64,000 nt of DNA from Coenobita brevimanus (taxonomy: Eukaryota; Arthropoda; Malacostraca; Decapoda; Coenobitidae): positions 29,165,237 through 29,229,236 of the forward strand of contig CM064632.1 of NCBI GenBank assembly GCA_032717465.1. Direction: 5' to 3'. Within the stretch, counting starts at the first letter, position 1. The number at the start of each line of letters is the position of its first letter. Below are positions 54,780 through 64,000 of this stretch, one piece after another. The translations under genes and the position numbers were made by a program. The notes under the pieces were generated by a model. That model did no database searches. It saw nothing but the letters and a program-made list of their open reading frames with translations, and was not told the origin of the DNA.

Positions 54780-54935
54780 CTTGTTTGGGTTTGTTCCTGC
54801 TACTTTCAGCGATTTTATCCTGCTTAAGGTGGATTTCTAATAGTAAATGGATTAATGACAGCTCAATTACACCTCTCAAGTGCTGAGATTTTTCTTTTGA
54901 ACCGAAATCGTCAGAAGGTTGCAAGAGTAAACCAT
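54780..54935. mobile_element. Family 1 inverted-repeat element
   Basis: Left arm CTGCTACTTTCAGCGATTTT then ATCCTGCTTAAGG. Right arm GAACCGAAATCGTCAGAAGG then TTGCAAGAGTAAACC. About 150 bp. Confidence 0.65.
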
Positions 54936-55044
54936 GCAAGACGTCAGTAAATAAGAAACCAATGAAAAGGCTAGGTGATTAAGAATGAGTATTTTGCTGA
55001 AGCTATATGTAAAACAATTTGTATATTTCTTAGTTAAAACAGCA

Positions 55045-55265
55045 GAGTCCTAGGTACGAATATAAATATCAACACAGCACAGTCCAAGGAACGAATATAA
55101 ACAATACAACACTAAGTACGAATATAAACATCAACAAAGCTCAGTTTTAGGTACGAATATAAACATCATCACAGCAGGTACGAATATAAACATCACAATG
55201 CAGTCCAAGCTACGAATATAAACATCAACACAGCACAGTCCTAGGCATGAATATGAACATCAGCC
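55045..55265 (+). repeat. Minisatellite (GTACGAATATAAACATCAAC units)
   Basis: Seven imperfect units of 28-37 bp with ACACAGCACAGTCCTAG linkers. Confidence 0.9.
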
Positions 55266-55296
55266 ACGACGAGTCTTTTTAATCTTTTCAGGACTA

Positions 55297-55536
55297 TTAA
55301 ATCTTTGGTCCGTACCCTCCTTCGATAAAGAAGCTCCCTAAAGCCTTTTCCTAAGCGATTTATTTTGTTTATTACACCTTACTGTTCACTTCTGTGTTAC
55401 AAAAGACCTTCAGTTATCAACACACTGTGCATTAATAACATACGCAAGGATAATACCCACCATTATCCAAAAATAAATAGCTAAGGAAGATGTATTGGGG
55501 AATTTCCTTAACTGACGAGAAGACGAGGCTACGTCT
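55297..55536. mobile_element. Family 2 inverted-repeat element
   Basis: Left arm TGGTCCGTACCCTCCTTCGA then AAGAAGCTCCCTAAAGCC. Right arm GTATTGGGGAATTTCCTTAA then CTGACGAGAAGACGAGGC. GCGATTTATTTTGTTTATTA and AAAAATAAATAGCTAAGGAA are the inner arm parts. Confidence 0.75.
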
Positions 55537-56079
55537 GGTTTATCCTTACTAACTTTGGGCAATTTTCCACAGTTTCGGAGAGACGTCTGGTGGGGAAGGG
55601 GTTAATGAAGGTTGTATCAAAGCCTTCTTGTTCGAAAGTCTCCCCTACTTTCCATTTAGTTAAGAGGAAAAGTCGAATGGTGAAGAGTAAACACTAAATC
55701 TACATGCTAAACAATTTGTACAATTCCTGGTTAACACAGCACAATGCCAGGTATGAACATTAACATCAAAAGCTGCCAGGTGTCCATTTAACACAGACAT
55801 CAAACACAACGGCTAAAATACAACACAGCAATTTTCACTACGCCAGGATTTCCATTTTTTCATGTTTTTATGGTTTACACGATTTAACTCCTGACTTTTT
55901 TTCATGCAAATAAATCATGAGGTACGTACTCTATTATTGAAAAGTCTGGTCAGTTATTTTTTGTTTCTATTTAGAGTAACCTTTTCCCTAAATATATTTC
56001 ACTTTTTAAACATGTTCAGTAACTGCATTTAACTCTTGCAATTACCAGACTTTTTTTTTAATTAAGAACCTATACTAAT
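55537..56079. other. Unique AT-rich sequence with family 1 words
   Basis: AAGGGGTTAATGAAGGTTGT (55597) belongs to extended family 1. CATGAATATGAACATC-like words near 55754 recall the preceding minisatellite. No gene. Confidence 0.4.
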
Positions 56080-56155
56080 GAAGGTGTTGATGAAGCTTAA
56101 TCTAACCTTTCAAGTTCCCACGCTGAATAAAATAGCTTGGTAATGGCAGCAATAA
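56080..56155. mobile_element. Family 1 fragment
   Basis: GTTGATGAAGCTTAATCTAA, CTTTCAAGTTCCCACGCTGA, ATAAAATAGCTTGGTAATGG in the extended order. Confidence 0.6.
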
Positions 56156-56208
56156 ATTAAAAAACTACGTCCTTGTTTTGAAGTGATTAAACTCAACTAT
56201 GAACACGT

Positions 56209-56252
<44 letters not shown>
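56209..56252. repeat. (CT)n microsatellite
   Basis: About 22 CT units. Confidence 0.98.
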
Positions 56253-56254
<2 letters not shown>

Positions 56255-56264
56255 GCGTACACCT

Positions 56265-57175
56265 TCTTCCGAAGAAATTTCACTTTTCTATCATAAATCA
56301 CCTTCCTCCACATCCTAAACTTTTCCTCTCCTACCATCCTCACCATCCACCTCCTCTCGTTCTCGCTTTCCTCTACTCCCTCCCTTTCCCTCCCCTATCA
56401 TCCTCATATTTCTGTCCTACATCTCCCTCCTTCATCCTCCCACTGCTCCTTCTCTCACCACCCCAACACTTACACCCACTCTCTTTTACCACCCTCTCTT
56501 TCCTCCTTATCATACTCTTTTTCACTCCTACGTCACCCGCACTCAGCTCCGTAAAAGCTACACACATTTTCTTCTACCACTCCTTTCCTTCCTCTCTACA
56601 TCTTTCACATTCCTTTCCTTCTTCCAGTACTTTTCTCTCGTACTCCCTCTCACTTTCCTCCCCTCCCACCCTCATTTTACTGTCCTACTTTCCCTCACCT
56701 TCCTCTCCTATCCCCTCACTTTCCTCTCTATCTCCCTCGCAATCTTCTCGTAACCCCTCACCTTCGCAATCATCCTCACTTTCCTCTTTTCTCCTCTTCC
56801 AATTCTCTCACCCCGCCACTTTCTCCTCCCACCCCCATCATTATCCTCTGCTACTTCCTCATTTTCCTCTCACTGCCCATATCACTTTCCTCCCCTATTC
56901 CCTTCACTCTCCTCGTTACCCCCTCTCACTTTCCTCTCCTACCACTCATCTTCCTCTCCAATCACCACCCACTTCTGTCCCCTTCCTTTCCTCACCTACC
57001 CCTCTCACCTTCCTCTCCTGCCCCCCCCCCTCACTTCCATTTCCTACCCCATCCTTACTCACCCCCACTCCCACACCCAAACACTCCACGCACCCCTCTA
57101 TTACCAACACCTTAACGCTTTTCTCCTCAAATTCCACTCCTGCCACTTCCACCTTCACTCCTCATACGTTATCCT
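56265..57175. repeat. Polypyrimidine tract with CACTTTCCTCTCCTACC words
   Basis: About 900 bp C/T-rich. CACTTTCCTCTCC-like phrases recur loosely every 35-60 bp, suggesting a decayed tandem origin. Confidence 0.8.
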
Positions 57176-57640
57176 CGCCCAGCATCGACACCCGCACCAC
57201 AGATTCATATACTAACTCAACAGAAATAGCCGACAGTGAAAAAATTATGGAAACATGTAAACTTCTTTATGATCAGAATTAAAACATTATAGGTCTCAAC
57301 AAACTATGTTGTCTATTTCCAAGTCGACACAAAGACGATTAGGGATAACAATATTCTTAAAACATTCTGCAGATATGTGAACACCGTTTATAGAAATGAA
57401 TATTAGATATACAGTATTTACTCATCCGTCTTTCAAATAACATTTTTAATATTTTCTCCAATAACCAGGAGGTTTTTCTGTATTTTACTTGCTGGCGATT
57501 ATTCCGGAGTGAGTGGTGAGAATCCTCTTTTCGTTCATTTTCTCACACAGGATGGTTGGATCGTTATGTACCTGTAAATTAGTCTTACCCAACAGCATAG
57601 CCTCGTTCTGGGCAAACAGGCCTAAGTACAAAGTAGGTAT
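57176..57640. other. Unique sequence, no feature seen
   Basis: AT-rich, no recognisable coding or repeat. Confidence 0.4.
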
Positions 57641-58020
57641 GATGTGCCCTACACTTACATATCATACACACTCCAAACCTACACCACACCCACATTTCAA
57701 CACCCATATTGCTACATTCACAACACACCCACGTCCCTACATCACCACTCTCGCACCAACATAACCACTACACCCGTGCATCCACATTACACCCAAAACT
57801 ACACTCACACCCTTACACTCACACCTACACCCACACCCCTACACTCACACCCACACCCACACCCCTACACTCGCACATACTCCCACACCCCTACACTCAC
57901 ACCCACACCCACACCTCTACACTAGCACATACACCCACACCCCTACACTCACACCTACACCCACACCCCTACACCCACATCTACTCTCACACCTCTACAC
58001 TCACACCTACACCCAGCCCA
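57640..58020 (+). repeat. CACACCCCTACACTCACAC minisatellite
   Basis: Degenerate at first, then about ten units of CACACCCCTACACTCACACC. Two or three frames stay open by chance. Confidence 0.9.
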
Positions 58021-58450
58021 CTCCCCACCCACGTGCAGCCACCACCACCCTAACCCCTTCATCGCAGACCTAACCATTCCATTACTGTTCTAAATGAAGA
58101 GGAAATGAAACCTAACACATCGCTATCGCCACTTCCACACCCAGTCCTCCCAGCCCACCAACCCACTGCCACTGTTACTACCATGATGCTGCTTTCACTG
58201 TTCCTGTGACCAAAATTACCATAAAAATACCGCCATCATCATCATCATCGTAGTCTGCACCCATACCAACAAGTATGACAACAATCCTCCTCATTATTAT
58301 TATCATCATACTCTGAACCCATACCAACAACAACAAAGCCTGTCATCATCATCATACTCTGCACCCATACCAACAACAATGACTGCAATCATCATCATCA
58401 CCATCACCTGCTGCTGTTATTGGTGACAGTATCAACACCTGCACCAATGA
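58021..58450. repeat. ATC-rich segment with a short direct repeat
   Basis: CTCTGCACCCATACCAACAA recurs at about 58254, 58313 and 58352 (about 40-60-bp spacing) between ATC triplet runs. Confidence 0.75.
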
Positions 58451-58560
58451 CTCCCTCTTAATTGAATAAAATCACCTGAGGTCAGCAGGAACAAAATACC
58501 AAGTAGTACCGATAAGGCGAGGGTTAATGGCGACACTATTAACACTCTCAGGCCACAATA
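58450..58560. mobile_element. Family 1 fragment
   Basis: AATTGAATAAAATCACCTGA then GGTCAGCAGGAAC, followed by GAGGGTTAATGGCG and CACTCTCAGGCCAC. Confidence 0.6.
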
Positions 58561-59365
<805 letters not shown>

Positions 59366-59446
59366 AGTGTGCTCGAATAACTGTTATAGAAAAGTTATTC
59401 CACATGCACAAAACTTGATAGGCAGCAGAAGTCATAACAATGGAAA

Positions 59447-59448
<2 letters not shown>

Positions 59449-59507
<59 letters not shown>

Positions 59508-59519
59508 CACACACACACA
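59449..59519. repeat. (CA)n microsatellite
   Basis: CA with one AA interruption at about 59490. Complementary to the preceding GT array. Confidence 0.98.
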
Positions 59520-59589
59520 GGCTCCGTCATTAGCCAAGCCACTCAGTACTTTGGTTTAGTGGGTCGTCTGCTGAGTTGACACACCACCA

Positions 59590-59935
59590 AGGAAGGTATT
59601 CGCGTAAGGTAAGGAGGTTCCCTATTGCCTAGTCCTTACTTGTTTATCTCTGCCTTTGGTGCATTAATATATCCTTGTACTTTTCTGCATGTGGTGCATT
59701 AATATTTTCTTGTATTTCGTTCTATCTTTCTTAGTATATAAAGAAAAAATTAAAGACAAGAAAATAATAACCTGTAACTCGCAAAATAAAGACAGATAAC
59801 ACACAGAAGGACGGTAACGTGTAACATGCCAAATAAATGACTTAAGAGGACGGTAATGTGTAACATGCAAAATAATTCGTTAGGAAAGAGGTTTTCTAGT
59901 ACATCTCCTTAACTATACATAATTTTATTTATAAC
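59590..59935. mobile_element. Family 2 element with internal tandem duplications
   Basis: Left arm GGTATTCGCGTAAGGTAAGG then AGGTTCCCTATTGCCTAGTC. Right arm AAATAATTCGTTAGGAAAGA then GGTTTTCTAGTACATCTCC. The interior has doubled segments (GTGGTGCATTAATAT twice; GGACGGTAATGTGTAACATG twice), making it about 120 bp longer than usual. Confidence 0.65.
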
Positions 59936-60017
59936 TGTTTAACATGCAGTTTATAAATAATTAAGACAAATAGCACAAAAAAAATAAAAAGAGGGAGCCC
60001 GAGTTGTCTTAGCCAAC

Positions 60018-60232
60018 TGTACGCTTTTTACTCTAACTTGGCCTATAATTGCCCTCTCTCCACCTTAGACGATGAGATATAACAACAGATTAACACTAGA
60101 ATATGGTGCTAGTCACGAAGAAGTGCTATGGAGAGGATGTAGGGGCGTAGCACTGTCTTCTTTCTGCCAACAAGCTACGTAAAATTTGCAAAAGGGCGAA
60201 ATTCTGTGTCAAGTTAAGATGAAAGAAGTATA
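60018..60232 (+). mobile_element. Family 3 repeat, plus orientation
   Basis: TTTTTACTCTAACTTGGCCT at the left end. Internal GAATATGGTGCTAGTCACGA then AGAAGTGCTATGGAGAGGAT. AATTTGCAAAAGGGCGAAAT near the right. Well preserved. Confidence 0.8.
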
Positions 60233-60369
60233 GGATACAAGTCCCAGTCTGCCTGAGATGGTTGCACGGGTGGGTACATCTGGACACTGTCTCCACTCCT
60301 CGTAACGCGTATTATGGCTGCATTTGTTTGTGCCTCTGTATGTGTTCCCTCTTCCTCAGCTAGTATCTT

Positions 60370-60371
<2 letters not shown>

Positions 60372-60427
<56 letters not shown>
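60372..60427. repeat. (CT)n microsatellite
   Basis: CT with two TTT interruptions near the end. Confidence 0.97.
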
Positions 60428-60428
<1 letters not shown>

Positions 60429-60433
60429 ATATT

Positions 60434-60637
60434 ACAAGCGGCTTTGGAGATTTTGTAACACCTCTTCCTAGACGATTTATTTTGTCCTTACTGCACCTCA
60501 ACATCCTCTTGTCTTTCATTAACACAATATATGTTTATCCTAAAATGCGATAAATAATATACGACAGGATATTAGGATGTAATGAGCAAAATATGTCACT
60601 AAGGATGGGGTGTTATGAAGCCTACTATCTAACCTAG

Positions 60638-60640
<3 letters not shown>
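60434..60640. mobile_element. Family 2 element adjoining a CT array
   Basis: Left arm GTAACACCTCTTCCTAGACG then ATTTATTTTG. Right arm TATGTCACTAAGGATGGGGT then GTTATGAAGCCTACTATC. The interior ACAGGATATTAGGATGTAAT corresponds to other copies. Confidence 0.65.
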
Positions 60641-60713
<73 letters not shown>

Positions 60714-60775
60714 AGGATGGGGTGTTATGAAGCCTACTATCTAACCTAGAATCTCTCTCTCTCTCTCTCTCTCTT
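60598..60775 (+). repeat. Tandem duplication: family 2 end plus (CT)n
   Basis: CTAAGGATGGGGTGTTATGA then AGCCTACTATCTAACCTAGA appears at 60598-60640 and, without change, at 60711-60752. Each copy is followed by a CT array (about 70 and 22 bp). Confidence 0.92.
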
Positions 60776-60782
60776 TCCGGGA

Positions 60783-61643
60783 GTCATGTTTACTAATGAC
60801 CTTAAACCAAGGCAAAGGTCCTAGCATTTATTTCGCGATGCCTCTGAGCAACAGGATATCTAAAGGAATCCCGCAACTTTATCTAGCATTAGTAAGGCCA
60901 CAATCAGACTAGGCCGTGCAATTCTGGTGTTCGTACTATAGAATGGATATAGATTTGTTAGAAAATGTATGGAGAAGAATGACAAAAATGATACATGATG
61001 TTCGGAACCTTTCATATGAAGACAGAATGACTACATCTTCACTCACTAGAAAGGCGTCGAGTCGAGTAAAGGGAGACTTAATTGATGTGTTTAAGTGGAT
61101 GAAGGGAATAAATAGGGAAGATATTAGCAAGGTACTTAAAGTGAGCATCCAGGATAGAACTCGAACTAATGGTTTCTAACTAGATAAATTTCGTTTTAGT
61201 AAGGTCATAAGTAGAAATCGGTTTGGTAATAGAGTAGTGGATGAATGGAATAAGTTACCTACCGATGTAGCAGCTGCCCCTTCCACTGAGAGTTTCAAGC
61301 ATGAACTAGATAAGCATAAGACAAGTAAGAGGTGATTAAAAAAAAAAATCCCCTAATTGTGAGTACTAATCCATTCTTTTTCCTTTTCACGTTTCATTAC
61401 GATAGTCTTTTTTCTCCTTTCTCACTTTCCTGTAAAATTCCTCTCAGTTTTTCTATAGATTTTTTTTTTTTTTTTTTTAAATTTTCCTGCCGGTTTCCGA
61501 AGGAGGGTTTGGTGAGCGGGGGAGAGTCTTCATCTTTGTTATCCTTGTCTTTTTCTAGTAGTAGTCACACTCTTTTAGGAGCTGCCTAGCATGGGTCAAC
61601 TGGCCTACCGCAGTAATCCTCTCATGTTCTTATGCTCTTAAAT

Positions 61644-61645
<2 letters not shown>
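60783..61645 (+). pseudogene. CR1-like non-LTR retrotransposon, 3' part of ORF2 and 3' UTR, decayed
   Basis: Translation shows the C-terminal region of a CR1/L2-group reverse transcriptase protein. LALVRPQSD precedes a stop (TAG, 60910) where the family has Y. AVQFWCSYYRMDIDLLENVW, RRMTKMIHDVRNLSYEDRM, KGDLIDVFKWMKGIN, and a TAA (61177) follow. Then NRFGNRVVDEWNKLP, ESFKHELDKH, ending at TGA 61333-61335. The family pattern is LVRPHLEYAxQFW, then KMIPGLRxLSYEERL, GDLIEVFK, and NRVVxxWNxLP. Upstream, GVMFTNDLKP fits the preceding GVxxSxDLKP segment, with deletions after it. The 3' UTR runs to a GGTCAACTGGCCTACCGCAG block and a TTCTTATGCTCTTA tail, shared with 6965-7075. The copy is dead: at least two stops and 5' truncation. 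Confidence 0.85.

Positions 61646-61646
<1 letters not shown>

Positions 61647-61723
<77 letters not shown>
61647..61723. repeat. (CT)n-(CA)n compound microsatellite
   Basis: CT to about 61684, then CA. It begins immediately after the retrotransposon tail. Confidence 0.98.
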
Positions 61724-61725
<2 letters not shown>

Positions 61726-62200
61726 AACGAAAAACTGCAGTTTGCACCGTTGGAAAAAAATTTTGATTTTTAGCTTCCTCTTTTTCTCCTCCTCAATTCT
61801 TTCATCCTCTTCTTTCCTCCTCCATTTCGTTTTTCAGTTCCCTTCACTTATGGCACACGTTTCTACTTTTATTCATTTATAATCCCTCCATTCTAACTTT
61901 TTTCCCTTTTAAATTTCCTCCATTTTCCCCTCGCCACCTTTATCATTCACATCCGCCTGTTCCTTCTCCATTTCTTTTTCTGGTGTTCGTATCCATCCGT
62001 TTCCGACTGGCGGCAAATTGTGCTGTAAAACAAAAAAGGCGATTTCTGGTTACCCTCTTTCCTCTCCTCTTCACTCCCCTTATCCTCTCCGTTCCGCTTC
62101 TCTTCCTCCTCAATTTCATTTTCTTCCTCCTCCTTCTCCTCCCTTCTTCTCTCTCTCCCGGAGTCCTTTCAGAAATGCAGCGAAGAATTCCTAATGCAAG
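61724..62200. other. Pyrimidine-rich sequence, no gene seen
   Basis: C/T-rich at 61770-61975 and 62045-62160. Frames here lack motifs. Confidence 0.4.
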
Positions 62201-62471
62201 ATAACAGCACGAGAGGAAGGGAAGCCGGGCAGGGAAGAGGAACCAACGGAGTCCAGGAAGGGAGTGAGAGAAGGGTTGAGCTAGACAGACAGGAAGGCAG
62301 GAAGGGTGAAGATAGGGATAAAATACCATACAGTGCAATGAAAGGACTGACAGTGTCGTTCAGGTGGGTAGGAGGGAAACGAGGAAGGGTGACAATGTGG
62401 ATAATAAAGTAAATTGTGCAAAAAATTAGTGTCATGTTTGTAGCTGGCACAAACTTAGAAGGTAGGATGAT

Positions 62472-62526
<55 letters not shown>

Positions 62527-62935
62527 TGGGGAAAATATAGCAAAAACTAACAGAAGAGGAAAGGACAGGAGTGGGAGTGAACACTGTAGCTTGGTATGGA
62601 GGTTGGGAGGGGAAAAAAAGGAAAATGAAGGAAAATACATAATCATCAAAGAACACGTGGCAGAAGACAGGCAGGAGGGGAGACAGAGACGAGAGAGAAA
62701 GAAAAGCATATAGAACAGGAAACATGGACGGAAGGGAGAGAGTGGCTGGGACAGTAATGAAAGAAGGGAATAATATAAAAACATACAGATGAAAAAAGGA
62801 AGCGAGAGAGTGGCTGGGATACAAGAAAATGAAGAATAAAAAAGAGAAAACAAAGAAAACGAAGCAGAGAAAAAATGCTAAAAAAAAAAAAAAAAAAGGA
62901 AATGAAGAAGAATAAAAAAGGATCACTCATGAAGT
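62200..62935. repeat. Polypurine tract with (GA)n core
   Basis: A/G-rich with a GA array at 62475-62524 and an A run at 62880-62897. GGAAGCGAGAGAGTGGCTGGGA-like phrases recur at about 62731 and 62797. Confidence 0.85.
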
Positions 62936-62939
62936 AGGA

Positions 62940-63265
62940 GCCAAATATTTGACTTTACCCTGTGATCCTGATATTTGACAGATTAATCTCAATATCTAAA
63001 AACTTCATCCTTGCCTAAATCTTAACTCCTGTACCAACTTTAGCTCAAATCACATCAAGAGTGAGCTGACTTTGCCCAGTGACCTATATCTTTGACATTT
63101 TCCAGGGACCATTAACGGACTGTTCTCAACACTGAATCTTTTTATTACTGCTTTACCCTGAACATCTCCACAAAGCTTACCTTCAATAGGATAAAAACTG
63201 TTTAAGTTGACCTTATCATGTGATCTCGACCTTCGACCTCACTGATTAGGAAACAATAGGTTTTA
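62940..63265 (-). repeat. Family 7 repeat, minus orientation
   Basis: TGACTTTACCCTGTGATCCT, CTGACTTTGCCCAGTGACCT and TTGACCTTATCATGTGATCT then CGACCTTCGACCTC are reverse complements of the AAGGTCAAGGTCACAGG units at 9655-10850. TGTTCTCAA (63121) is the complement of TTGAGAACA. Confidence 0.65.
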
Positions 63266-63298
63266 TCCCAATCAGATCGAATTGTTTTAGTTATTCAC

Positions 63299-63301
<3 letters not shown>

Positions 63302-63381
<80 letters not shown>
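63302..63381. repeat. (CA)n microsatellite, 80 bp
   Basis: Uninterrupted CA. Confidence 0.98.
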
Positions 63382-63382
<1 letters not shown>

Positions 63383-63529
63383 AACAGCACACAGAACACC
63401 TCCCTCCTCAAACACCAGCACACACAATCAACACATAAACGCCTCTGTTTGCCTCCCCACCAGCAGCAAATTCTCCTCCTGCCAGCTTATGTACATCAAC
63501 ACACTGGGAATTATTCACGGCGGCTGCAG

Positions 63530-64000
63530 AAGAGAGGAGGGTGAGGCACAGGAGACAGGGGGAAGAGGGAGAAGGGAGGAGAGAAATGAAGGAGAGAGAA
63601 GAGAGAAAAAGTGAGAAAGGTGAGAAAGAGGGAGAAGAGAGGAGAAGGAAAGACATGGAGGAGGGAGAAAAGAGGAGAAGGAAAGACATGGAGGAGGGAG
63701 AAGAGAGAAGAGAAAATGGTGTGGGAGAGGGAACAGGTGGAAGATGAAGAAGAGAGGAAGAAAGAAATGGAGGAGGAAGAAGAGAGAAGAGAGAGGGGTG
63801 AGAAAGAGGAGACAGGGGGAGGAGTAAGAAGAGAGGAGAAAGAGAGAAATGGAGGAGGAGAAAACTGAAGGTGGGAGGAGATAAATGCAGGAGAGAGTTG
63901 ACAGAAATAGATGAAAAAGGAGAAAAATGGAGAAGCGAGAAGAAAGGAGGAGAGAAATGGCGGAGGGAGAAGAGAGGAGAACGAGAGAAAAAGAAAAGGG
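63530..64000. repeat. Polypurine tract continuing past the window end
   Basis: GGA/GAGA-rich with a 30-bp near-duplicate (GAGGAGAAGGAAAGACATGG at 63640 and 63673). Confidence 0.88.

Overview
The window looks like arthropod nuclear DNA, most likely a decapod crustacean. It is extremely rich in di- and trinucleotide microsatellites (CA/GT, GA/CT, TA, ATC/GAT). It carries degenerate TTAGG-type repeats (the arthropod telomere word), remnants of non-LTR retrotransposons, and a tRNA-derived SINE. The only exon with recognisable homology belongs to an invertebrate AMPA-type glutamate receptor. There is no operon structure, and nothing looks bacterial, viral or organellar.

Genes: almost all of the 64 kb reads as intron or intergenic DNA. 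One well supported exon lies on the minus strand at 14211-14338. It has a pyrimidine-rich acceptor and a GTGAGT donor and encodes part of the amino-terminal (ligand-binding-protein-like) domain of an AMPA-type receptor. I found no second exon of this gene, so if it continues on both sides its flanking introns exceed roughly 14 kb (3' side) and possibly 49 kb (5' side). A weaker candidate is a 39-codon terminal exon on the plus strand at 48110-48229, with a tandem acceptor and a downstream AATAAA; its product is not recognised. Nearly every other long reading frame is microsatellite, minisatellite or purine/pyrimidine tract read through.

Mobile DNA: non-LTR retrotransposon 3' ends at 384-760, 6965-7075 (minus) and 60783-61645. 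A hAT-like element with perfect 11-bp terminal inverted repeats at 1627-2181. A tRNA-Gly-like SINE at 2225-2505. A piggyBac-like TTAA element at 45577-46378. A near-palindromic element at 46652-46871 whose arms resemble Penelope-type termini. Comparing the window with itself shows several repeat families, many with inverted termini. I call them family 1 (CCAGACGATTTTATTCAGC), family 2 (GGCCCGTATTCTCGTC), family 3 (TTTTACTCTAACTTGGCC), family 4 (GGGGTGGGATACTCAAAC), family 5 (GGGTGGTAATCATATAAC), family 6 (a pair at 1.0 and 42.0 kb) and family 7 (AAGGTCAAGGTCACAGG). One copy of family 2 is nested inside a copy of family 4.

Tandem repeats: besides microsatellites, there are minisatellites at 2.6, 19.2-19.8, 21.4-22.1, 29.0-29.6, 31.1-31.9, 34.4-34.8, 35.2, 39.6-40.7, 54.1-54.7, 55.0-55.3 and 57.6-58.0 kb. 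The 39.6-40.7 kb array has a 15-bp unit with a 90-bp higher-order period and is flanked by degenerate TTAGG-like DNA. Long polypurine/polypyrimidine tracts make up much of the remainder.

Limits: all family assignments come from reading the sequence by eye. The ends of ancient repeats are approximate, and no alignment or database search was run.
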